17,974 nucleotides of DNA from Acidobacteriota bacterium (GTDB taxonomy: Bacteria > Acidobacteriota > Terriglobia > Terriglobales > Acidobacteriaceae): assembly GCA_021793595.1 (NCBI GenBank), contig JAJYSL010000079.1, forward strand, positions 1 to 17,974, read 5' to 3'. The position numbers were made by a program, and so were the translations under genes. This document shows positions 14,334 to 17,974 of this stretch, piece by piece. The first letter of the stretch is position 1. Each line of letters begins with the position of its first letter. The notes under the pieces are model-generated. The model saw nothing but the letters and a program-made list of their open reading frames with translations. It was not told the DNA's origin and made no database searches.

Positions 14334-14769
14334 CTTGAAAACCGATCAAAAGAGATTGAGCATAGGGAGCACGATGCCCGTGAACGGAATACCCCGCGAC
14401 GTGGCCCACTGCTCTGCTGCCAAAGTAAGATCCCGCGATTGCCGCAACACGGGCAGTACTTCGATTTACATGTGTGCTAAAAGACCTTCTCGCCGCCTGC
14501 AAAGGCGTAAGCTCTGCCGCCCAAGACTGCCGTTCGGCACATGCGGACCTTGTCATCACCATCGCCGCAGTCGTCGCGGCTGAGCACTTGAGAAATTCGC
14601 GCTTATATCCATGGTGCGCGACCGCTCGGTTCTGTGGAAATGATTGGTGGTTTGGTCGAGCAACGACAGACGCGCACTATCCCCACAGGTCGCTGGGGTA
14701 TCTGATACGTTTGCAGTTGACGATGGCTTACCCCCATCGATGGTAAAAATCGGTAGGGCAGCTTGGACG
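14334..14769. other. Intergenic region between GH35 and P450 genes
   Basis: 436 bases with no recognisable gene. It contains the 10-base palindrome CCATCGATGG (14734-14743), overlapping CGATGG-N7-CCATCG (14721-14739) just after the GH35 stop, and GCCGC/GCGGC arms near 14565-14581. None is followed by a T-run on the minus strand, so a terminator is not proven. The P450 promoter must lie here if the gene is not read through from GH35. Confidence 0.35.
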
Positions 14770-17565
14770 TTAGTTCTTCCAGTGAAATTCAAGTTGTGTT
14801 TTGCGAGTGGCAAACTCGGCGTAGGGGGAGATTACAAGTTGTCTCAGAGAATCCAAGCCTTTCGCGTAGGCAAGCACAACCGTCAAAACATTCTGCTGAT
14901 TTCCGTTGAAATGAAGGTAGGGTTCGGGAAGATAAAATTCCTTTTGCGGGCCAATCGTGCGATAGTATCCGATGAATTTTCCGTTGACATACATGAGTGC
15001 GTCGCGATCAGCGTCTATTGTGACTTTCAAGGGAGAGAACCACCCCGGACTGTCGACCAGCGGGAACATGGCGCGGAACCAGGTGAACGCGGGTACAAGA
15101 TCATGCGCGTCCACCGATTCCCCAATTCTCCCTTGCTGCCACGGACCCGACGAGTAGTCCGGATCAATTTCCTGGCCTTTCATCGCTGCCGGGAATCTTT
15201 GAATCTGAAATGTGTCAATTGGATTCGATTGCTGACTGTCGCCGATGCGAATAGACTGAATTCCTTTCAAGTCCTGCATCTCTAAACCTCCATTTGCGCT
15301 GCCGAAGGCTTCATATGAAATTTCCAGCAGGTTCGCTCCCGGCCTGACAGCCACAGGCAACGGAAACGTCAGGGATTTCGCAGGTTTTGAAAGGGTGGGA
15401 ATCGGCTTCCCATTCAGGAAAACCTGCTTACCATCTTCGGTGAACGTATCAAGAAACAGTTCTCTCTCGCCTTGATAATTAAACGTCGCACGATACTTCA
15501 CGTATCCATACGGAATTCGACCCAGCTTCTCGAGGGCAACGGGAGCGGTGTGCAGCCACTCGGCCGTAGAGGGTTCGAATGTATCAACCCAGAATTTCCC
15601 TTCCGTCAGAACGATAGGGTGAAACGGAATCGGAGGCGTGCGAATGTTCAAGCGGGCGCTTCGCCAATGAGTGTCATAGTGGAACTGCACGGGGGTTCCG
15701 TCCACCGTGCATTGGTCCGGCGCACTGGGCAGCAGAGTGGTCAGTTCATGCTTTCCCGGCGAATACTCCAACACCACAGTTGCACGATTTTTCGTGGCAG
15801 TGCTGGCGGTCATCAGGGCGCTATCGGTGATCACGGGACTATCGGAAGAAGTCGTTGCGGCGGCAGAAAAATCTGCTGTCCAGGTTCTGCCTGCCAATTC
15901 GCGCGGCAATGCGAGAATTTGTAGGGTGCCGTTCAGCAGAAACATCTTCAGAGCCGATCCCATATGAAACCCGATGACTACGGTTTCATGGTCTGCGTCA
16001 TAGTGTTGATAGGTTGCATCGCCTACCAAGTGCGGGTCCTTCTTTGCAGCAAGCGCAATTTCCACCAGTTGCCCGGGATCGTCATAAATAACGAGATAGG
16101 GGCGACCTCCGTTCGAACCATAACTTAGGATTTCTGCGGTCGTATAGCGCACCTGTCCCCCGGGGATTGGGACCTGCACCGCCAGCACCTTCATCCCCCG
16201 CGGACCGATCGTAAGGTTGCCTTGGCGTGGCACCGCAATTGTCCTCCGCGCGGAGCTGCCCGGGTCCAGAAATCTCATTTGGAATTGTTGCGTAGCATTC
16301 ACGTTCTCGCGTACGAAGAGAAATCCGCTTCTCCCATTGACTCGAAGGCTGACCGATACATTCGGGTTGGTCGAGTTGGCAGACCCTTCGGCTTCCTGAG
16401 CGCGGGCCATCAGGGGTCCAAACCTATCCACGAACGCTCCGATCTTGCGGGCCGCATAATATTTTCCCCACAAGCCACCGGGTTCCCGGATAGGCGCCGC
16501 ATAATCATATGTGGTCGTCAGCCCACGGGCCGCCCAATCAAAGTTCGTCCCACCGTGGCCCATATAAAAGCTCAGATAGGTGGTCCCGTGTTCCATGACG
16601 GTCTTGGTGAGCATATTCAGTTGGGCGCCATCGATCCCATCCTGGTCCACCGACAACTTGCCTCCGAACTGACTGAACCAGCCGCCTTGAAGTTCCGCAA
16701 TGCTGACTGGAGACGAAGGTTCTTCTTTCCTGAGCTTCGCAAGGCCCGGAACAACTTCTTTCACAACGTTCCAGCGGGGGTAGAAGTCGCAGGTATCCAT
16801 AATCTGCGCCATCACAGGGTCGGAATTCTCACGAGCCTGCCGCACCCAGTTTGTAATGATCGGAATATCGATGCCCGCGTTCCATACCATCCGGGCCAGG
16901 GCCGTGATGTACGCCAACTTCTGCTGGTTAGGTAGCTTCCAGAAGTCGTATTCGTTTTCGATCTGAATCATGACAATCGGTCCGTCTGCCGTAATCATGT
17001 TCTTCCGGACAATTGGAAGGACCTTGTCATACCAATCCTGTGAGGTCTTGACGCTCTCCGGCTGGTCGCTGCGCAGCGGGAACTGTTTCTCTATGATCCA
17101 GTGCGGGAAGCCTCCTGCATCCCATTCTGCGCAGACGTAAGGCCCCACGCGAACAATCATCCACATGCCCATCTCGTGGACTAACTGGATGAAGTCTTCC
17201 AGCTCCGTCATATCCACCTGGCCTTCGACGGGCTCGTGATAATTCCAGAAGACATATGTCTCGATGGTGTTGAAGCCGGCCAACTTCAGTTTCATCATCC
17301 GATCGCGCCAAAGCGCTTTGGGGGTGCGGGGATAATGAAAACAGGCGCTATAAATAAACGCATCGCGACCTTTGATCGTGAAGCACTGCGCGTCGTAACG
17401 AATGATCTCAGGGCTTCTGAATTGAGGCTTGTCCGTGGCCTGCAGCAGTGCGAATCTTCCCGGCATGCCTGGAATCGCCAAGAGTTGCATCTGGCCGGCG
17501 CCGACCGCGGAGGAAACAAGCCCTAACTGTTGTAGAAACCGTCTTCGTGACGATAATAATTTCAT
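14770..17565 (-). CDS. Tat-exported GH35 beta-galactosidase
   Basis: 931 residues from the ATG at 17565, chosen for AAGGAGAAGC directly upstream and the twin-arginine-like signal that follows (SSRRRFLQQLGLVSSAVGA). The GH35 TIM barrel comes first: IYSACFHYPRTPKALWRDRM, GFNTIETYVFWNYHEP, VRVGPYVCAEWDAGGFP. MIQIENEY holds the acid/base Glu205, and SIAELQGGW the nucleophile Glu291. MGHGGTNFDW is also typical. Two or more beta-sandwich, jelly-roll domains follow (e.g. VFLNGKPIPT and MYVNGKFIGYYR, typical of galactose-binding-like modules), ending in EFHWKN. The enzyme removes terminal beta-galactose from oligo- or polysaccharides, here outside the cytoplasm. The gene follows a sulfatase gene on the same strand, so a sulfated or decorated galactan or plant-type polysaccharide is a plausible target (inference). 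Confidence 0.95.
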   Translation of the reverse strand: MKLLSSRRRFLQQLGLVSSAVGAGQMQLLAIPGMPGRFALLQATDKPQFRSPEIIRYDAQCFTIKGRDAFIYSACFHYPRTPKALWRDRMMKLKLAGFNTIETYVFWNYHEPVEGQVDMTELEDFIQLVHEMGMWMIVRVGPYVCAEWDAGGFPHWIIEKQFPLRSDQPESVKTSQDWYDKVLPIVRKNMITADGPIVMIQIENEYDFWKLPNQQKLAYITALARMVWNAGIDIPIITNWVRQARENSDPVMAQIMDTCDFYPRWNVVKEVVPGLAKLRKEEPSSPVSIAELQGGWFSQFGGKLSVDQDGIDGAQLNMLTKTVMEHGTTYLSFYMGHGGTNFDWAARGLTTTYDYAAPIREPGGLWGKYYAARKIGAFVDRFGPLMARAQEAEGSANSTNPNVSVSLRVNGRSGFLFVRENVNATQQFQMRFLDPGSSARRTIAVPRQGNLTIGPRGMKVLAVQVPIPGGQVRYTTAEILSYGSNGGRPYLVIYDDPGQLVEIALAAKKDPHLVGDATYQHYDADHETVVIGFHMGSALKMFLLNGTLQILALPRELAGRTWTADFSAAATTSSDSPVITDSALMTASTATKNRATVVLEYSPGKHELTTLLPSAPDQCTVDGTPVQFHYDTHWRSARLNIRTPPIPFHPIVLTEGKFWVDTFEPSTAEWLHTAPVALEKLGRIPYGYVKYRATFNYQGERELFLDTFTEDGKQVFLNGKPIPTLSKPAKSLTFPLPVAVRPGANLLEISYEAFGSANGGLEMQDLKGIQSIRIGDSQQSNPIDTFQIQRFPAAMKGQEIDPDYSSGPWQQGRIGESVDAHDLVPAFTWFRAMFPLVDSPGWFSPLKVTIDADRDALMYVNGKFIGYYRTIGPQKEFYLPEPYLHFNGNQQNVLTVVLAYAKGLDSLRQLVISPYAEFATRKTQLEFHWKN

Positions 17566-17974
17566 GCTTCTCCTTGCCGCCAAGAGAGCGGAGGCTACTA
17601 CGCGTAATAGTGAATTGGCGTGATGGTGTGTCCGGCTCGCCGGCCGCGACAATACGTTTCTGTAACTCTTCGCGCAGTCGGTCAGCAACCTGCTTGTACT
17701 CTGGGCGGCCAACCAGGTTCACCATCTCGGCTGGATCGCCCGCTATAGAATACAGCGCGAAGTCCTGATATTGTTTACCGTATTCAGCATTGCCATCTGC
17801 GACTGCTGGATCGAACGCGCAATAGCAGGTCTGCGAAGAGGTATGCAGGCCGAAAGGGGCGAGTAATTCGGGGTGTTGTGCCATTTCCTGTCGCAGGAGC
17901 GTGACAAGGTCCAGGCAGGAAGGCCGCTTTGCCTTGCGGCGCCACCTGGGAAGCTGTGCAAAGGCCGCTCCTCG
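17408..17974 (-). CDS. Sulfatase C-terminal part, 5' end beyond window, frameshifted near its end
   Basis: The minus-strand frame is open from the right edge. Its visible part ends with YQDFALYSIAGDPAEMVNLV, then GRPEYKQVADRLREELQKRI and VAAGEP, the characteristic tail of arylsulfatase-type enzymes (YxLxxDPxExxNLxxxPxY). The active-site Cys/Ser region lies outside the window. As read, the frame continues into and overlaps the GH35 gene by about 158 bases, to a stop at 17408. A one-base shift at about 17624 gives instead PITPIHYYA and a double TAG at 17595-17600, 33 bases before the GH35 start. That is the natural end, so a one-base loss or a sequencing error is likely. The enzyme would remove sulfate esters, in an operon with the beta-galactosidase. 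Confidence 0.72.
   Translation of the reverse strand, partial: RGAAFAQLPRWRRKAKRPSCLDLVTLLRQEMAQHPELLAPFGLHTSSQTCYCAFDPAVADGNAEYGKQYQDFALYSIAGDPAEMVNLVGRPEYKQVADRLREELQKRIVAAGEPDTPSRQFTITRSSLRSLGGKEKHEIIIVTKTVSTTVRACFLRGRRRPDATLGDSRHAGKIRTAAGHGQASIQKP

Noticed and set aside
14047..14562. 171-codon minus-strand frame upstream of and overlapping the P450
   Set aside because: It overlaps the P450 N-terminus in another frame and shows no family motif; Arg/Ser-rich composition typical of a shadow frame.
1..17974. CRISPR array, tRNA/rRNA genes, transposase, phage or toxin-antitoxin genes
   Set aside because: Both strands were read by eye for regular repeats, cloverleaf-like segments and known protein motifs; none was found.

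Overview
The window looks like a chromosomal accessory or catabolic region of a soil-type Gram-negative heterotroph, most likely an acidobacterium. This is inferred from the mixture of exported enzyme families (GH35 beta-galactosidase, sulfatase, beta-propeller lactonase, exported RraA-like protein, metallo-amidohydrolase), an outer-membrane FadL porin and NarL-type regulator remnants. It was not tested by any search. No RNA genes, CRISPR arrays, intact insertion sequences or phage genes are visible.

Left part (1-3765, all minus strand): a TusA-like sulfur carrier running off the left edge, preceded by an ArsR/SmtB regulator whose first cysteine matches the BigR/SqrR persulfide sensors. Then come a FadL/OmpP1-family outer-membrane transporter and a PAS-containing sigma54 enhancer-binding protein. 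Between the last two lie a candidate -24/-12 promoter and, about 90-110 bases upstream of it, two GTTGCAAC palindromes, so the regulator probably drives the neighbouring transporter.

Middle part (3766-8931): a decayed NarL/LuxR response-regulator gene, an exported RidA-family protein, an exported galactose-mutarotase-like protein, a divergently transcribed MFS permease of the anion:cation symporter type, and an exported RraA-like protein. A second NarL/LuxR helix-turn-helix fragment overlaps the 3' end of the permease in another frame. The two regulator fragments have the same orientation and flank the RidA-mutarotase-permease segment.

Right part (8932-17974): a long leader containing a hairpin and an exported metal-dependent amidohydrolase on the plus strand. 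On the minus strand, in transcription order, are a sulfatase 3' end (window edge), a Tat-exported GH35 beta-galactosidase, a cytochrome P450, the last ~65-85 residues of a berberine-bridge-type FAD oxidase, and a Tat-exported lactonase joined to the oxidase remnant by an ATGA overlap. The oxidase-lactonase pair suggests a former two-step sugar or alcohol oxidation unit whose oxidase has been lost upstream.

Most catabolic proteins here carry Sec or Tat signals, including families that are normally cytosolic (RidA, RraA, amidohydrolase). The region therefore reads as a largely periplasmic catabolic or clean-up gene set assembled by recombination, with at least three broken genes at the joints. 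No single unmistakably new defence or mobile system was found; the strongest leads are the regulatory architectures, the displaced regulator fragments and the exported-enzyme grouping.
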